A stretch of DNA of 64,000 nucleotides from Xanthomonas sp. DAR 80977. GTDB lineage: Bacteria; Pseudomonadota; Gammaproteobacteria; Xanthomonadales; Xanthomonadaceae. Shown piece after piece: positions 53,557 through 62,499 of the stretch. Both the position numbers and the translations under genes were made by a program. Under the pieces are notes generated by a model. The model made no database searches. It was not told where the DNA came from and saw nothing but the letters and a program-made list of their open reading frames with translations. The stretch covers positions 2,177,001 to 2,241,000 of the forward strand of contig NZ_CP162487.1 in NCBI RefSeq assembly GCF_041240605.1. Direction: 5' to 3'. The first letter of the stretch is position 1. Each line of letters opens with the position of its first letter.

Positions 53557-54465
53557 CTAGTCAGCCTTGGTGTCGCTGGGGATACCGGCCGCGTTGCGCA
53601 GCGTCCGATCCTGCGCCGGCAGCCGCGCCGGCTCGAATGCGCGCAGCGCCGCGGCCAGCAACGCGGGCACCGAACCGGCACCGGCCAGCGCCGCCGGGGC
53701 CTGGCCCAGCAGCGCCCAGGCCAGGCGCAGCGCGGGCAATGGATCGGCGTCGTCCAGCGGCAGCGCGGCATGCGATTTGGACAGCTTGCGGCCGTCGCCG
53801 CCGAGCAGCAGCGGCAGGTGCAGGTAGTGCGGCGTCGGCAGGCCCAGCGCGCGCTGCAGCAGGATCTGCCGCGGCGTGGAATCGAGCAGGTCGGCGCCGC
53901 GGACCACGTCGCTGATGCCTTGCGCGGCATCGTCCACCACCACCGCCAGCTGATAGGCCCAGCAGCCGTCGGCGCGCAGCAGCACGAAATCGCCGACCTC
54001 GGCATGGACGTCCTGGGCGATGTCGCCGCGCACGCCGTCGCGAAACGCGATCGTGCTGCCCGGCGCGACCCGCAGGCGCAGTGCCGGCTGCGGCCGGGCC
54101 TGCGCGGCCACGCAGCGGTGGTGGATCCCGCCCTGCGCGGCCAGTTCGCTGCGGCTGCAACTGCACGCGAACGCGAGGCCGGCCTGCAGCAGGCGCTGCG
54201 CCGCGGCCTGGTAGATCGCGCCGCGCTCGCTCTGATACAGGATCGGACCGTCCGCCTCCAGGCCGCAGGCGCGCAGGCTGGCGAGCTGGCGCGCGGCCGC
54301 GCCGGGCACGCTGCGCGGCCGGTCCACGTCCTCCATGCGCAGCAGCCACTCGCCGCCGGCATGCCGCGCCAGCAGCCAGCTGCCGAAGGCGGCGAGCAGC
54401 GAGCCCAGGTGCAGCGGGCCGGTGGGCGAGGGCGCGAAACGGCCGCGGTAGGGAGGCGAGGGCAT
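53557..54465 (-). CDS. gluQ: Glutamyl-Q tRNA(Asp) synthetase
   Basis: 302 residues; the ATG at 54465 was chosen because YRGRFAPSPTGPLHLGSLLAAFGSWLLAR then starts the protein as in the family. HIGH-like PLHLGSL and KMSKS-like GRKLSKSHAALP are present, with a short zinc region CSCSRSEL...HRC. It lacks the anticodon-binding domain of GltX. It charges glutamate onto queuosine at the tRNA-Asp wobble base, which ties it to queG at 43152. It is divergent from htpX. Confidence 0.96.
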   Translation of the reverse strand: MPSPPYRGRFAPSPTGPLHLGSLLAAFGSWLLARHAGGEWLLRMEDVDRPRSVPGAAARQLASLRACGLEADGPILYQSERGAIYQAAAQRLLQAGLAFACSCSRSELAAQGGIHHRCVAAQARPQPALRLRVAPGSTIAFRDGVRGDIAQDVHAEVGDFVLLRADGCWAYQLAVVVDDAAQGISDVVRGADLLDSTPRQILLQRALGLPTPHYLHLPLLLGGDGRKLSKSHAALPLDDADPLPALRLAWALLGQAPAALAGAGSVPALLAAALRAFEPARLPAQDRTLRNAAGIPSDTKAD

Positions 54466-54494
54466 GGGCAAGCTGAATCGTCGGTCAGGTACGT

Positions 54495-54508
54495 GCTTGA
54501 ATTCAAGC
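54495..54508. promoter_or_regulatory. Perfect palindrome GCTTGAATTCAAGC between gluQ and htpX
   Basis: A 14-base perfect palindrome in the 101-base divergent gap. It contains CTTGAA on both strands, the core of a sigma32 -35 box. htpX genes are often heat-shock controlled, but no matching -10 element is evident, so it may be an operator instead. Confidence 0.35.
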
Positions 54509-54566
54509 TGTACGCGCCGCAGATTCGAGCCAGTCCTTCCTTCTTCCGGTGCGGAGTCCACGTTCC

Positions 54567-55451
54567 ATGTTCAATCGAATCGCCCTGTTCCTCATCACCA
54601 ATCTGGCGGTGCTGGTGCTGGCCGGCATTGTCATGTCCGTGTTCGGGATCAACCCCAACCAGATGGGCGGCCTGCTGGTGATGGCCGCGCTGTTCGGCTT
54701 CGGCGGCTCGCTGGTGTCGCTGCTGCTGTCCAAGTTCATGGCCAAGCGCGCCACCGGTGCGCAGGTGATCACCGAGCCGCGCAACCACACCGAGCGCTGG
54801 CTGCTGGAGACGGTGCGGCGCCAGGCGCAGGCCGCCGGCATCGGCATGCCCGAGGTCGCGGTCTACGACGGTCCGGAGATCAATGCCTTCGCCACCGGCG
54901 CCAACCGCAACAACGCGCTGGTCGCCGTCTCCACCGGCCTGCTGCAGAACATGACCGAGGACGAGGCCGAGGCGGTGCTCGGCCACGAGATCAGCCATGT
55001 CGCCAACGGCGACATGGTGACGATGGCGCTGCTGCAGGGCGTGCTGAACACCTTCGTGATCGTGCTGGCGCGGGTGGTCGGCGGGGTGGTGGACGGCTAT
55101 CTGTCCGGCAACCGCGACGGCCGCCGCGGCCTGGCCTACTACGCGATCGTGATGGTGCTGGAGCTGGTGTTCGGCCTGTTCGCGACGATGATCGCGATGT
55201 GGTTCTCGCGCTACCGCGAGTTCCGCGCCGACGCCGGCGGCGCCAGCCTGGCCGGGCGCGGCAAGATGATCGCGGCGCTGCAGCGGCTGGAACTCAACCA
55301 CGGGCAGAGCACGCTGCCGTCGCAGGTGCAGGCGTTCGGCATCGCCGGCGGCCTGGGTCAGGGCCTGCGCAAGCTGTTCATGAGCCATCCGCCGCTGTCC
55401 GAGCGCATCGCCACGCTGCGCGCCTCGCACACAAACGCGACGGTGAGCTGA
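54567..55451 (+). CDS. htpX: Membrane zinc metalloprotease HtpX
   Basis: 294 residues, like E. coli HtpX (293). Two N-terminal membrane helices precede the catalytic HEISH (in [15 protein letters not shown]), two more helices follow, and the third zinc ligand is in [11 protein letters not shown]. It degrades misfolded inner-membrane proteins alongside FtsH. The ATG at 54567 has GGAG upstream. A strong terminator lies 80 bases after the stop. Confidence 0.97.
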   Translation: MFNRIALFLITNLAVLVLAGIVMSVFGINPNQMGGLLVMAALFGFGGSLVSLLLSKFMAKRATGAQVITEPRNHTERWLLETVRRQAQAAGIGMPEVAVYDGPEINAFATGANRNNALVAVSTGLLQNMTEDEAEAVLGHEISHVANGDMVTMALLQGVLNTFVIVLARVVGGVVDGYLSGNRDGRRGLAYYAIVMVLELVFGLFATMIAMWFSRYREFRADAGGASLAGRGKMIAALQRLELNHGQSTLPSQVQAFGIAGGLGQGLRKLFMSHPPLSERIATLRASHTNATVS

Positions 55452-55530
55452 CCGCCGCCGGCTGGCGCCCCTCCCGGGATTGCGCGTCGCCGAACCCGAA
55501 TCGCCGCCTGCAGCCACCAGTCGGCTCAGA

Positions 55531-55568
55531 CAACGCCAGGCAGGTCACCCCGCCTGGCGTTGCTTTTT
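55531..55568 (+). terminator. Terminator after htpX
   Basis: An 11-bp perfect stem CAACGCCAGGC/GCCTGGCGTTG with a 10-base loop, then CTTTTTGC. Just downstream a 17-base unit TTGCAGGATCGCGTGGA is tandemly duplicated (about 55567-55601). Confidence 0.85.
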
Positions 55569-55621
55569 GCAGGATCGCGTGGATTTGCAGGATCGCGTGG
55601 AACGGCCTGGCCGCTGCCGTT

Positions 55622-55654
55622 GCGAATCCCCATCCCCAATCCCGAATCCCGGCC
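55622..55654. repeat. Single-arm copy of the G-rich inverted repeat family
   Basis: This is the right arm only, GCGAATCCCC... ending CCCGGCC. It is G-rich on the minus strand, where it still satisfies a four-run G pattern. No left arm is present in the 60 bases on the other side. It ends one base from the fimX stop codon, exactly as the copy at 57890-57923 does for its gene. Confidence 0.75.
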
Positions 55655-55655
55655 T

Positions 55656-57728
55656 TCAAGCAAAATCGAACGTCATCCCCGGCCCGGCCAGGCCGACGAA
55701 CTCGCCCTGCACATAGTCGACGCCGGCGCTGAACAGCAGGCTCATCGAGGTGGCGTCGGCGACGAACTCGGCGATGGAGCGGATGCCGGCCGATTGCGCG
55801 CGCTCGGTGATCTCGCGGATCTTTTCCTGGTGCTCGCGGGTCTGCGCCAGGTCCTGGGTGAAGCCGCGGTCCAGTTTCAGGAACGAGGGCTGGAAGTGCG
55901 CCAGCAGCTGGAACGAGTCCAGGCCCGAACCGAACTGCTCCAGCCCGACCTTGCACCCCAGCGCGGTGGCATCGGCCAGGAACTGCTGCGCGTTGCGCAG
56001 GTGGGTGAACACCTTGGCCTCGGGCGTCTGCATCCACAGGCGCTCGCCGGGAACGCCGTGCGCGGCCAGTTCGCGCCGGATCAGCTCCACCATCTGCTGA
56101 TCGGCGAAGGCGTCGGGGCTGATCTTGACCATCAGGCTGGTGGCGTGGCCGGCGCGCTGGCGCTCGCCGATCACCGCGATCGCGCGCGACACCACCCAGC
56201 GGTCGATCTCGGCCATCAGCCCGTGATCGGCGGCGATGCCGAGGAAGGTGGTCGGGCCGATGATCTCGTCGTTGCGCTCCAGGCGCAGGTAGGCCTCGTA
56301 CAGTTCGTGCGTCTCGCCCTGCAGGTTCAGCACCGGCTGGTAGTGCAGCAGGAAACCGTCGCCGGCCAGCGCCTCGCGCAGGTGCTGGACCCAGCGCTGG
56401 ATGCGTTCTTCCTCGACCCGGTCGGCGGCGCCGGGATCGAAGATCTTGCAGGCGTTGCCGCCCAGTTCGATCGTGGCCTGCACGTTTTCGCTGGCGCGGG
56501 CCAGGACCTGGCCGACGCTGGCGATCTTCTCGCCGATCTGCACGCCGCCGATGCTGACGGTGACCGTGGCCGAACGCTCGCCCACGCTGAACACGTGCGC
56601 GGCGTAGGCGTTGAGCAGGCGCTCGGCCTGCGCCGAGGTGCGCGCGTAGTCGCCCTGCAGCAGCAGCGCGAAGTTGTGCTCGCCGAAGCGCGCGGCCTGC
56701 ACGTCGCCGTCGATCGCCGCGGCCAGGTGCTGGGCCAGCGCCGCCACCAGCGCGTCGGCCGAGTCCAGGCCGATGTCGGCCAGCAGCCGCGTGTAGTGGT
56801 CGGGCTCGACCAGCAGGAAGCCGTAGTGGCCGGCGCCGCGGCCGACCTGGGCCACGGCGTTCTCCAGCGCCAGCATGAAGGTCGGGCGGTTGAGCAGGCC
56901 GGTGACCTGGTCGCGCTGGCGCAGGTCCTCGACCTCGCGCGCCAGTTCCGGATCGAATTCCTCGCGGCGGCGGAACACCACCTGCACGCAGGCCTCGCCT
57001 TCGTAGCTGGCGGTGGCGAACTCCATCGTCGCCGGGAAGCTCTCGCCCTCCATGGTGCGCGCGTCGACCTGGTACTGCGCCGGCGGCGGTTCGCCCTTGC
57101 CCAGCGACTTCAGCAGCTGCTTGAATTCCTCCACGTGCTGCGGCGCGACCATGTCCAGCAGCGAGACGCCCTCGACGTCGTCGAACGAGTCGAACCCGAA
57201 CATCTCCAGGTAGGCGTCGTTGGCGCGGATGTGCATGCCTTCGTGGATGTAGGCGATCGGGTCGCGCGAGGAGGCGATCAGCGCATCGCAGCGGCGCTCG
57301 GTCTCGCGCATCTGCGCCTCGATCCGGCGCAGGCCGCGGCGCGCGTGCAGGTCGGCCCAGGTGTTGCGCACCACCGACAGCAGGTGCTCGGGGCGCTGGC
57401 GCAGCGCGATCGCGCGCGCGCCGCCGGCCACCGCCTCGACCCATTCGTTCTCGTCGATGCGGTCGGCGAGCAGGATCACCGGGATGTCCTTGCCGCTGGC
57501 GCCGACGCGCTGCAGCACCTGCGACAGCGGGATGGCCTGCGACGGCGCGCTCAGCACCAGGTCGATCGGCTGCGCGGCGAGCATGGCGCCGAGTTCTTCC
57601 GCGTGCTGCGGCCGCGACGGCCGTACCGCGATGCCGCTGTTGCGCAGGCTGCTGACGATCGCTTCGGCGTTTTCACCGCTGTCGTCGACGATCATCAGGC
57701 GCAGGGTGATGTCTTTGCCTGTTTGCAT
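55656..57728 (-). CDS. fimX: c-di-GMP receptor FimX for type IV pili (degenerate GGDEF and EAL)
   Basis: 690 residues. The order is an N-terminal response-regulator-like domain (LMIVDDSGEN, Asp15/16), PAS domain (about 145-260), GGDEF-like domain and EAL domain. The GGDEF active site is replaced (RFGEHNF). In the EAL domain the signature reads EAYLRL and the DDFGTG loop reads EQFGSG, so catalytic residues are lost while the fold remains. This is the hallmark of FimX, which binds c-di-GMP through its EAL domain and controls pilus assembly with PilZ and PilB at the cell pole. No pil genes are adjacent. Confidence 0.85.
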   Translation of the reverse strand: MQTGKDITLRLMIVDDSGENAEAIVSSLRNSGIAVRPSRPQHAEELGAMLAAQPIDLVLSAPSQAIPLSQVLQRVGASGKDIPVILLADRIDENEWVEAVAGGARAIALRQRPEHLLSVVRNTWADLHARRGLRRIEAQMRETERRCDALIASSRDPIAYIHEGMHIRANDAYLEMFGFDSFDDVEGVSLLDMVAPQHVEEFKQLLKSLGKGEPPPAQYQVDARTMEGESFPATMEFATASYEGEACVQVVFRRREEFDPELAREVEDLRQRDQVTGLLNRPTFMLALENAVAQVGRGAGHYGFLLVEPDHYTRLLADIGLDSADALVAALAQHLAAAIDGDVQAARFGEHNFALLLQGDYARTSAQAERLLNAYAAHVFSVGERSATVTVSIGGVQIGEKIASVGQVLARASENVQATIELGGNACKIFDPGAADRVEEERIQRWVQHLREALAGDGFLLHYQPVLNLQGETHELYEAYLRLERNDEIIGPTTFLGIAADHGLMAEIDRWVVSRAIAVIGERQRAGHATSLMVKISPDAFADQQMVELIRRELAAHGVPGERLWMQTPEAKVFTHLRNAQQFLADATALGCKVGLEQFGSGLDSFQLLAHFQPSFLKLDRGFTQDLAQTREHQEKIREITERAQSAGIRSIAEFVADATSMSLLFSAGVDYVQGEFVGLAGPGMTFDFA

Positions 57729-57783
57729 GAAGCCTCCCGGAGACGGGGTTTAATACACGATGCCCGCAGCGGCGTCCATGTGT

Positions 57784-57923
57784 GGCCGGGATTGGGGAGT
57801 CGGGATTGGGGATTCGCAGCGGCGCGCTTCGATGTTTGTGCTCCGCCTCGGGCAGCCCGCGAACGTTCAGGCAAGGCGGTCCCGCCCTTGCCAATCCCCA
57901 ATCCCGAATCCCCAATCCCGGCC
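57784..57923. repeat. Inverted repeat element with G-quadruplex arms, fourth copy
   Basis: The left arm 57784-57817 is identical base for base to the left arm of the pheS-pheT element. The right arm 57890-57923 is its reverse complement with 2 mismatches in 34. The inner stem GCAAGGCGG / CCGCCTTGC-like segments lie close to the right arm, and the core is otherwise unrelated to the other copies. It fills the gap between the flavoprotein stop and the fimX start. Confidence 0.88.
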
Positions 57924-57924
57924 C

Positions 57925-59121
57925 TCAGGCCACCCCGCCGGCGGCATGGCCCGAGGCCCAGGCCCACTGGAAGTTGTAGCCGCCCAGCCAGCCGGTCACG
58001 TCCAGCACCTCGCCGACGAAGTACAGGCCGGGCACCTTGCGCGACTCCATCGTCGACGACGACACCTCGCCGGTGTCCACGCCGCCCAGGGTGACCTCGG
58101 CGGTGCGGTAGCCCTCGGTGCCGCTGGCCACCAGCGGCCAGCTGCCGAGCAGCGCCGCGGCGGCGCGCAGCTGCGGTTCGTCGAGCTGGCGGACCGGCTT
58201 GTCCGGCAGCCACACCTCGCACAGCCGCTGCGCGAAGCGGCGCGGCAGCGCCTCGCCCAGCACCGTGCGCAGCTCGGCGGCGCCGCGCAGGCGCTTCTGT
58301 TCGCGCAGCCACGCGGCCGCGTCCTGCCCGGGCAGCAGGTCCAGGCGCAGGTCGTCGCCGGGCTGCCAGTACGAGGAGATCTGCAGGATCGCCGGGCCGC
58401 TGATGCCGCGGTGGGTGATCAGCATGGAGTTGCGGAAGCTGGCGCCGTTGCAGCTGGCCTCGACCGGCAGCGCCAGTCCGGACAGGTCCTGCAGCCGTTC
58501 CTGGTGCTTGCCGCTGAGGGTCAGCGGCACCAGCCCGGCGCGGGTCGGCAGCACCGCGTGGCCGAACTGGCGGGCCAGTTCGTAGCCGAAGCCGCTGGCG
58601 CCCAGGCTTGGAATGGACAGCCCGCCGCTGGCCACGACCAGCGAGGCGGCGTGCACCGGGCCCTCGTCGCTGTCGATGCGGAAGCCCTCGCTGCCGCGCT
58701 CCACGCCGTGCACGCCGCACTGGGTCCGGATGTCGACCCCGGCCGCCTCGCATTCGTCCACCAGCATGCGCACGATCTGCTTGGAGGAGATGTCGCAGAA
58801 CAGCTGGCCCAGTTCCTTCTCGTGGTAGGCGATGGCGTGGCGCTCGACCATCCCGACGAAATCGGCCGGGCGGTAGCGCGCCAGCGCCGACTTGCAGAAG
58901 TGCGGGTTGGCGGACAGGAAATTGCCCGGGCCGGTGCCGGTATTGGTGAAGTTGCAGCGCCCGCCGCCGGACATCAGGATCTTCTTGCCGACCTTGTTGG
59001 CGTGCTCGATCACCCGCACGCGGCGCCCGCGGCGGCCGGCGGTCAGCGCGCACATCAGCCCGGCGGCGCCGGCGCCGATGACCGCGACGTCGACCCGGAT
59101 CGGCTCGGCGCGCGCGCTCAT
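57925..59121 (-). CDS. HI0933/YhiN-family flavoprotein (NAD(P)/FAD-dependent oxidoreductase)
   Basis: 398 residues from ATG at 59121. The FAD-binding Rossmann motif AVIGAGAAGLMCALTAGRRG near the N-terminus is followed by KVGKKILMSGGGRCNFTN, the family fingerprint, and ends GEVLDVTGWLGGYNFQWAWASGHAAG. The family binds FAD and possibly NAD(P); its substrate is unknown. It overlaps yaeQ by 4 bases, and its stop codon touches a repeat element. Confidence 0.92.
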   Translation of the reverse strand: MSARAEPIRVDVAVIGAGAAGLMCALTAGRRGRRVRVIEHANKVGKKILMSGGGRCNFTNTGTGPGNFLSANPHFCKSALARYRPADFVGMVERHAIAYHEKELGQLFCDISSKQIVRMLVDECEAAGVDIRTQCGVHGVERGSEGFRIDSDEGPVHAASLVVASGGLSIPSLGASGFGYELARQFGHAVLPTRAGLVPLTLSGKHQERLQDLSGLALPVEASCNGASFRNSMLITHRGISGPAILQISSYWQPGDDLRLDLLPGQDAAAWLREQKRLRGAAELRTVLGEALPRRFAQRLCEVWLPDKPVRQLDEPQLRAAAALLGSWPLVASGTEGYRTAEVTLGGVDTGEVSSSTMESRKVPGLYFVGEVLDVTGWLGGYNFQWAWASGHAAGGVA

Positions 59122-59663
59122 GCCGCGGCTTTGCGCACCGTCGGGGTGAAGGTGACGCTGCCGTCGTCGCCGAGCAGCTGCACTTCGCCGTCCTGGATCA
59201 CCACGTCGAAGCGCATGCTGCGCTGGATCAGTTCGGCCGCCGCCGCGACCGCCTCGCCGGGCAGGTCGAGCACCTGCAGCGGCTTGAGCTTGAGCAGGCC
59301 GGAGGCGTTCTTCTCCCACCAGATGTCGGCGACGCGGCCGCCGTAGTTGACCACCACCACGTCGCGGGCGCGGCCGCAGGCCTTGCGGATGCGCGATTCG
59401 TCGGGCTGGCCGACCTCGATCCACTGCTCGATCGCGCCGGTGTAGTCCATCCGCCACAGGTCCGGCTCGTCGTCGCTGCTCAGGCCCTTGCCGAACAGCA
59501 GGCGTTCCTCGGCGAACAGGGCGAAGGTCAGCAGCCGCGCCATCAGCCGCTGGTCGGTCTCGGACGGGTGCTGGGCCAGGGTCAGCGCATGCGCCGCGTA
59601 GTAGCCGCGGTCCATGTCGGAAATCTGCAGGTCGGCCTTGCGGAGGGTGGCGGTGAGGGCCAT
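59118..59663 (-). CDS. yaeQ: YaeQ-family protein
   Basis: 181 residues from ATG at 59663. It begins MALTATLRKADLQISDMDRGYY, the YaeQ signature, with LLFGKGLSSDDEPDLW and IEVGQPDESRIRKACGRA following. The fold resembles PD-(D/E)xK nucleases, and the conserved Asp/Glu-x-Gly-Gln segment is present. The function is uncertain (suppressor of RfaH loss in E. coli). It lies in a two-gene minus-strand unit with the flavoprotein. Confidence 0.94.
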   Translation of the reverse strand: MALTATLRKADLQISDMDRGYYAAHALTLAQHPSETDQRLMARLLTFALFAEERLLFGKGLSSDDEPDLWRMDYTGAIEQWIEVGQPDESRIRKACGRARDVVVVNYGGRVADIWWEKNASGLLKLKPLQVLDLPGEAVAAAAELIQRSMRFDVVIQDGEVQLLGDDGSVTFTPTVRKAAA

Positions 59664-59705
59664 GCGGCTACCGGGATCAAAGGGCGGCCATGATAATGCG
59701 TGGCG

Positions 59706-60617
59706 ATGTCCGATCCCCGTCCGCCGTCCGCATTGATTCCGGCCCCGAGCCGCTGGCAGCTGCCGCCGGGGCCATGGCCGACGCTGCTGGACGGCCTGTG
59801 CGCGCGCTTTCCGCAGATATCGCGAGCGCAGTGGCAGGACCGCTTCGCGCGCGGGCGGGTGCAGGACGGGCATGGCCTGTCGTTGCCGGCGTCGCTGCCG
59901 TACCGGGTCGGGCTGGAAGTGCGCTATTTCCGCGAGGTCGCCGACGAGGCGCCGATCGCCGGGGTGGAGCGGATCGTCCATGCCGACGCGCACCTGGTGG
60001 TGGTCGACAAGCCGCACGGGCTGCCGGTGACTCCGTCCGGGCGCTACGTGCGCGAGACCTTGCTGGCGCGGCTGGTGGCGCGGCTGGGCAACCCGGCGCT
60101 GGTGCCGCTGCACCGCCTGGACCGCGCCACCGCCGGGCTGGTGCTGTTCTCGGCCGATCCGGGCAGCCGCGCCGCCTACCAGGCGCTGTTTCGCGAGCGG
60201 CGCATCGCCAAGGCCTACCAGGCGCTGGCCCCGGCCTTGCCGGGACAGGCGTTTCCGCTGCTGCGCGCGAGCCGGCTGGTGCGCGGCGAGCCGTTCTTCC
60301 GCATGGCCGAGGCGGACGGCGAGGCCAACAGCCTGACCCGGATCGAGGTGCTGGACGCGCCCGACGGACCGCTGTGGCGCTATGCGCTGACGCCGGTGAC
60401 CGGGCGCAAGCACCAGCTGCGCGTGCACATGGCCGCGCTGGGCGCGCCGATCCTGGGCGACGCGCTGTATCCGCGGCTGCGCACGGAGGAGGGCGCAGCC
60501 GACGGCACGCTGCACTTGCTGGCCTGCGGGCTGGCGTTCGACGATCCGCTCAGCGGCCAGGCGCGCCGCTTCGCCAGCTCGCAGACCCTGGCTTGGCCGG
60601 CGGCTTGGGCGTCGTGA
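59706..60617 (+). CDS. RluA-family pseudouridine synthase
   Basis: 303 residues from ATG at 59706 (a GTG two codons upstream is possible). An S4-like N-terminal part (ISRAQWQDRFARGRV) is followed by the catalytic domain with VVVDKPHGLPV, the active-site Asp in LHRLDRATAGLVLFS, and GRKHQLRVHMAALGAPILGD. It converts uridine to pseudouridine in rRNA or tRNA; the exact position cannot be told from motifs. It is divergent from yaeQ. Confidence 0.93.
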   Translation: MSDPRPPSALIPAPSRWQLPPGPWPTLLDGLCARFPQISRAQWQDRFARGRVQDGHGLSLPASLPYRVGLEVRYFREVADEAPIAGVERIVHADAHLVVVDKPHGLPVTPSGRYVRETLLARLVARLGNPALVPLHRLDRATAGLVLFSADPGSRAAYQALFRERRIAKAYQALAPALPGQAFPLLRASRLVRGEPFFRMAEADGEANSLTRIEVLDAPDGPLWRYALTPVTGRKHQLRVHMAALGAPILGDALYPRLRTEEGAADGTLHLLACGLAFDDPLSGQARRFASSQTLAWPAAWAS

Positions 60618-60650
60618 TCTGTCTTATTCCTTCGAATCGCTCCGCGCCGG

Positions 60651-60829
60651 ACCCTCACCCCAACCCCTCTCCCGACGGGAGAGGGGCTAATGCCAGCGCG
60701 GCTGTTTCCCTTCTAGAAGGTGGCCCGCAGGGCCGGATGAGGGTACGGCGGAGCCTCGTGGGCCTGAGTCAGCGAGGCGCTTCGCGCCGGACCCTCACCC
60801 TAACCCCTCTCCCGGTGGGAGAGGGGCTT
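60651..60829. repeat. TACCCTCA-type element, one full and one partial copy
   Basis: The full copy (60651-60745) starts ACCCTCACCCCAACCCC, contains a CCCCTCTCCC/GGGAGAGGGG hairpin and a GGCCCGCAGGGCC hairpin, and ends GGATGAGGGTA, the inverse of its beginning. The second copy (from 60791) is cut after its first hairpin. The linker between them resembles the linker in the array at 63635. They sit just after the pseudouridine synthase gene. Confidence 0.85.
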
Positions 60830-61002
60830 CGTGCCCGTGGCGAGGCGGCGGCACTGGGCAACGGTTAAGTACGCCAGCGCCCTGGGCGGCTGAATGCGCT
60901 GCCAGGGGAGGGGGTCTGCGCAATCGGCGCAGAACGGCAGCCGTATCGGCCGTGCCAGTCGGAACTTTATGCCTGGGTTCAGCTTCTTTGTGGGCGATCT
61001 CG

Positions 61003-61211
61003 GTTTGTCTACACAAACTTGTCGCTTTTTGCGGACGACCCGCGTATGGTGCATCCCACTGTGTTTGCTAGGGTCACCGTGAATCGTGGCCTGGTGCAGT
61101 TGATCTCGCGATCCGCTTCATCGTTCCGCTTTACCAACGCCTGCAACTCAGTCTCGGCCCCGATACCCGGTGGCTGCGATTTTCTTCAATTCAATGTTTC
61201 AGGAGTTAGTA
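61003..61211 (+). promoter_or_regulatory. Cold-shock gene promoter region and long 5' leader
   Basis: A perfect palindrome GTTTGT-CTAC-ACAAAC (61003-61018) precedes a weak promoter-like pair (TTGTCG at 61019, TATGGT at 61045). About 160 bases of leader then run to the start, relatively AT-rich and ending with AGGAG. Long structured leaders that sense temperature are typical of csp genes. The bases 60830-61002 hold no gene. Confidence 0.5.
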
Positions 61212-61421
61212 ATGTCTGATCGTCAGAGCGGTACCGTGAAGTGGTTCAACGATGCCAAGGGCTTCGGCTTCATCACCCCGGAAAGCGGCCCGGACCTGTT
61301 CGTGCACTTCCGTGCCATCCAGGGCACCGGCTTCAAGTCGCTGCAGGAAGGCCAGAAGGTGACCTTCGTCGCCGTCCAGGGCCAGAAGGGCATGCAGGCT
61401 GACCAGGTGCAGGCCGTCTAA
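61212..61421 (+). CDS. Cold-shock protein (CspA family)
   Basis: 69 residues. RNP1 is GFGFITPE and RNP2 is LFVHFRAI, preceded by [10 protein letters not shown]. One OB-fold domain that binds single-stranded RNA and DNA and melts RNA structure in the cold. It starts at the ATG after AGGAG and has its own terminator. The family has many paralogues in Xanthomonas, so no numbered symbol is given. Confidence 0.97.
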   Translation: MSDRQSGTVKWFNDAKGFGFITPESGPDLFVHFRAIQGTGFKSLQEGQKVTFVAVQGQKGMQADQVQAV

Positions 61422-61451
61422 TTTAGACGCCAGCTACCGCAAGGTCGCCAG

Positions 61452-61487
61452 AACGCCGGAAGCGCAAGCTTCCGGCGTTTTTTATTT
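61452..61487 (+). terminator. Terminator after the cold-shock gene
   Basis: A 12-bp perfect stem (AACGCCGGAAGC/GCTTCCGGCGTT) closed by a GCAA tetraloop of the GNRA type, followed by TTTTATTTG. The next 279 bases up to the glutathione transferase contain nothing recognisable. Confidence 0.95.
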
Positions 61488-61766
61488 GTCCGCGCGTGGC
61501 GGGCCGCGCAGTGGCCACGCTATCCCCGGCCGGCCGATCGCCGCGCCAACGCAGGAAGCCGCTCCAGGCCGGTCTGCGCATGTGCACCGCGACCTGCATG
61601 GCCGACCGCTTCAGGCATGCGCGCGTGGGCGGAACGGATTCAAGGCCGGCCGCAAGCGTCTGCCCGGCATCGTCGGCGCCTGGACCGCGATGCGCGCCGG
61701 CCGCAGTCGCGATCCATGCACAGGCCCGGCTACCATGGCCGGCCCCGCGTTCTCGGAGCCGCTGCC

Positions 61767-62462
61767 ATGATCACCGTGCATCACCTCAACCAGTCCCGTT
61801 CCCAGCGCGTGCTGTGGCTGCTGGAGGAACTGGCGCTGCCCTACCAGGTGGTCAAGTACCAGCGCGACAAGCAGACCATGCTGGCGCCGCCGGAACTGCG
61901 CGCGATCCATCCGCTGGGCAAGTCGCCGGTGCTGGTCGACGATGGCCACGTGCTGGCCGAATCCGGCGCGATCCTCGATTACCTGGTGGAGCGCTACGAC
62001 ACCGAACGCGCGCTGTCGCCGTCGCCGCAGCCGCTGGAGGCGCCCGAGCGCCTGCGCTACCGCTACTGGATGCACTATGCCGAGGGCTCGGCGATGCCGC
62101 CGCTGCTGATGAGCCTGGTGTTCGGGCGCATCCGTTCGGCGAAGATGCCGTTCTTCGCGCGGCCGATCGCCCGCGCCATCGTCGACAAGGCGGTGAACAG
62201 CTTCGTCGGCCCGCAACTGAAGCTGCACCTGGACTGGATGGAGCGCGAGTTGGCGGCCAGCGGCTGGTTCGCCGGCGACCGCTTCACGGCGGCCGACGTG
62301 CAGATGAGCTTCCCGGTGCAGGCCGCGGCCGCGCGCGCCGGCCTGCAGGCCTATCCGAACCTGGCCGGCTTCGTGCAGCGCATCGAGCAGCGCCCGGCCT
62401 ACCAGCGCGCGCTGCAGCAGGGCGGGCCGTTCGAGCTGCTCGGCGGCGGCAAGGCCGGCTAG
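61767..62462 (+). CDS. Glutathione S-transferase family protein
   Basis: 231 residues. The N-terminal thioredoxin-like domain has ITVHHLNQSRSQRVLWLLEEL with the active-site Ser/Arg region, and the cis-Pro and gamma-glutamyl site HPLGKSPVLVDDGHVLAESGAIL. The C-terminal helical domain follows (DRFTAADVQMSFPV). It conjugates or reduces substrates with glutathione in the cytoplasm; the substrate is unknown. It is convergent with the esterase downstream (37-base gap). Confidence 0.93.
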   Translation: MITVHHLNQSRSQRVLWLLEELALPYQVVKYQRDKQTMLAPPELRAIHPLGKSPVLVDDGHVLAESGAILDYLVERYDTERALSPSPQPLEAPERLRYRYWMHYAEGSAMPPLLMSLVFGRIRSAKMPFFARPIARAIVDKAVNSFVGPQLKLHLDWMERELAASGWFAGDRFTAADVQMSFPVQAAAARAGLQAYPNLAGFVQRIEQRPAYQRALQQGGPFELLGGGKAG

Positions 62463-62499
62463 GACCGGATGGCGCGCCCTTGGGCCATGCCGCGGCCGG

